A stretch of DNA of 42,548 bases from Tubiluchus corallicola (Eukaryota > Priapulida > Priapulimorpha > Priapulimorphida > Tubiluchidae). The stretch's first letter is position 1. Each line of letters starts with the position of its first letter. Where the stretch lies: NCBI GenBank assembly GCA_030141605.1, contig JAQGDQ010000280.1, positions 187,510 through 230,057 of the forward strand, given 5' to 3'. The notes below the pieces were generated by a model that did no database searches, had not been told where the DNA came from, and worked only from the letters and a program-made list of their open reading frames with translations. Below, piece by piece: positions 42,293 to 42,548 of the stretch. A program made the translations under genes and the position numbers.

Positions 42293-42548
42293 CTCAAACA
42301 CGAGATCGTCTTTTCAAGGTATGCCAAATTAACATCAATTCGTTGTCACCTCGCTCAACTTTAGCATTAGACAATTACGTAAATAGAGAAAACTTTGACA
42401 TCGTATCAGTTCAAGAGACGCGGGTAGACCCAGCTCAACAATTTCCGAAACTAACGAACTATAAAGAGTACTTTAAGTCATGCAGACCTTTTCATGGAGG
42501 AGTAGCGGTTTTTGTCAAAACCAACATAAATAGCTGCAAAATTAAAGA
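42289..42548 (+). CDS. LINE ORF2 start: AP-type endonuclease domain (partial)
   Basis: ATG at 42289-42291 overlaps the ORF1 stop (AATGA) in the -1 frame. The frame is open to the window edge, 86 codons, and continues beyond. It shows the N-terminal signature of apurinic/apyrimidinic-like endonucleases of LINEs: VCQININSLS (catalytic Asn region), FDIVSVQETR (catalytic Glu), and HGGVAVFVK. In the family this domain nicks target DNA for target-primed reverse transcription, and the reverse transcriptase domain would follow. No stop or frameshift is visible so far, so the element could be recent. Translation probably depends on reinitiation or coupling from ORF1. Confidence 0.88.
   Translation, partial: MTQTRDRLFKVCQININSLSPRSTLALDNYVNRENFDIVSVQETRVDPAQQFPKLTNYKEYFKSCRPFHGGVAVFVKTNINSCKIK

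Overview
This is metazoan nuclear DNA, AT-rich and very repeat-dense, most plausibly from a marine or other invertebrate. The reasons are: LINE open reading frames with typical animal organisation, a tRNA-derived SINE, several families of short TTAA-flanked inverted-repeat elements, a hAT-type element, TTAGGG-class telomere-like repeats, and long tri- and hexanucleotide arrays. I find no convincing host protein-coding gene, rRNA or intact tRNA. The window reads as intergenic or deep intronic sequence. I cannot name the species.

The only substantial coding sequence is at the right edge. A non-LTR retrotransposon (about 40.8 kb to the end) has an ORF1 with two RRM-like regions and three zinc knuckles. 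It is followed by the start of ORF2 (apurinic endonuclease domain), which overlaps the ORF1 stop in an AATGA arrangement and runs off the window. Older LINE remnants, all C-terminal pieces of reverse-transcriptase ORFs, lie at 448-1010, 29590-29835, 34957-35403 (minus) and 37437-37745.

Non-autonomous dispersed repeats recur, and I label them by family. R1 (536 bp, TTAA target, 5970-6513 and 31812-32355). R2 (TTAA target, 2465-3070, 24110-24648, 28366-29069). R3 (starts at TTAA, five copies between 14.6 and 33.3 kb, one with its terminus tandemly amplified). R4 (AATAAGCCTTTTCAC inverted termini, 4763-5156 and a cluster at 18.8-21.0 kb). R5 (two copies, 9236-9396 and 36143-36297, one end resembling the R1 terminus). 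R6 (two copies, each carrying telomere-like repeats between inverted ends, 3724-3850 and 27271-27670). A SINE family has three copies (10655-10925, 13530-13760, 39200-39402 minus). A hAT-like element lies at 15133-15472.

Tandem repeats include a 15-bp minisatellite (3990-4705), a 30-bp one (22124-22470), a 24-bp one (39572-39745), a 79-bp satellite-like array (17825-18282), a 500-bp hexamer array (25588-26073), and TC, CA/GT, GAT, ATT and ATC arrays. Most apparent long ORFs come from these arrays, because units of 15, 24 and 30 bp keep every frame open.

The remainder is unique AT-rich DNA. Within it I flag a few candidate regulatory blocks (paired K50-type homeodomain sites at 12810-12930, a TAAT-rich block at 20080-20520, CCAAT/E-box sites near 36.9 kb), one CpG-dense block (15540-15830), and one weak secreted-peptide-like reading frame (10196-10470 minus). 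No complete new system is evident. The most interesting signals are MITE-borne CRE palindromes, telomere-like repeats housed inside an inverted-repeat element, a hammerhead-ribozyme-like core in an inverted repeat, and the overlapping LINE ORFs.
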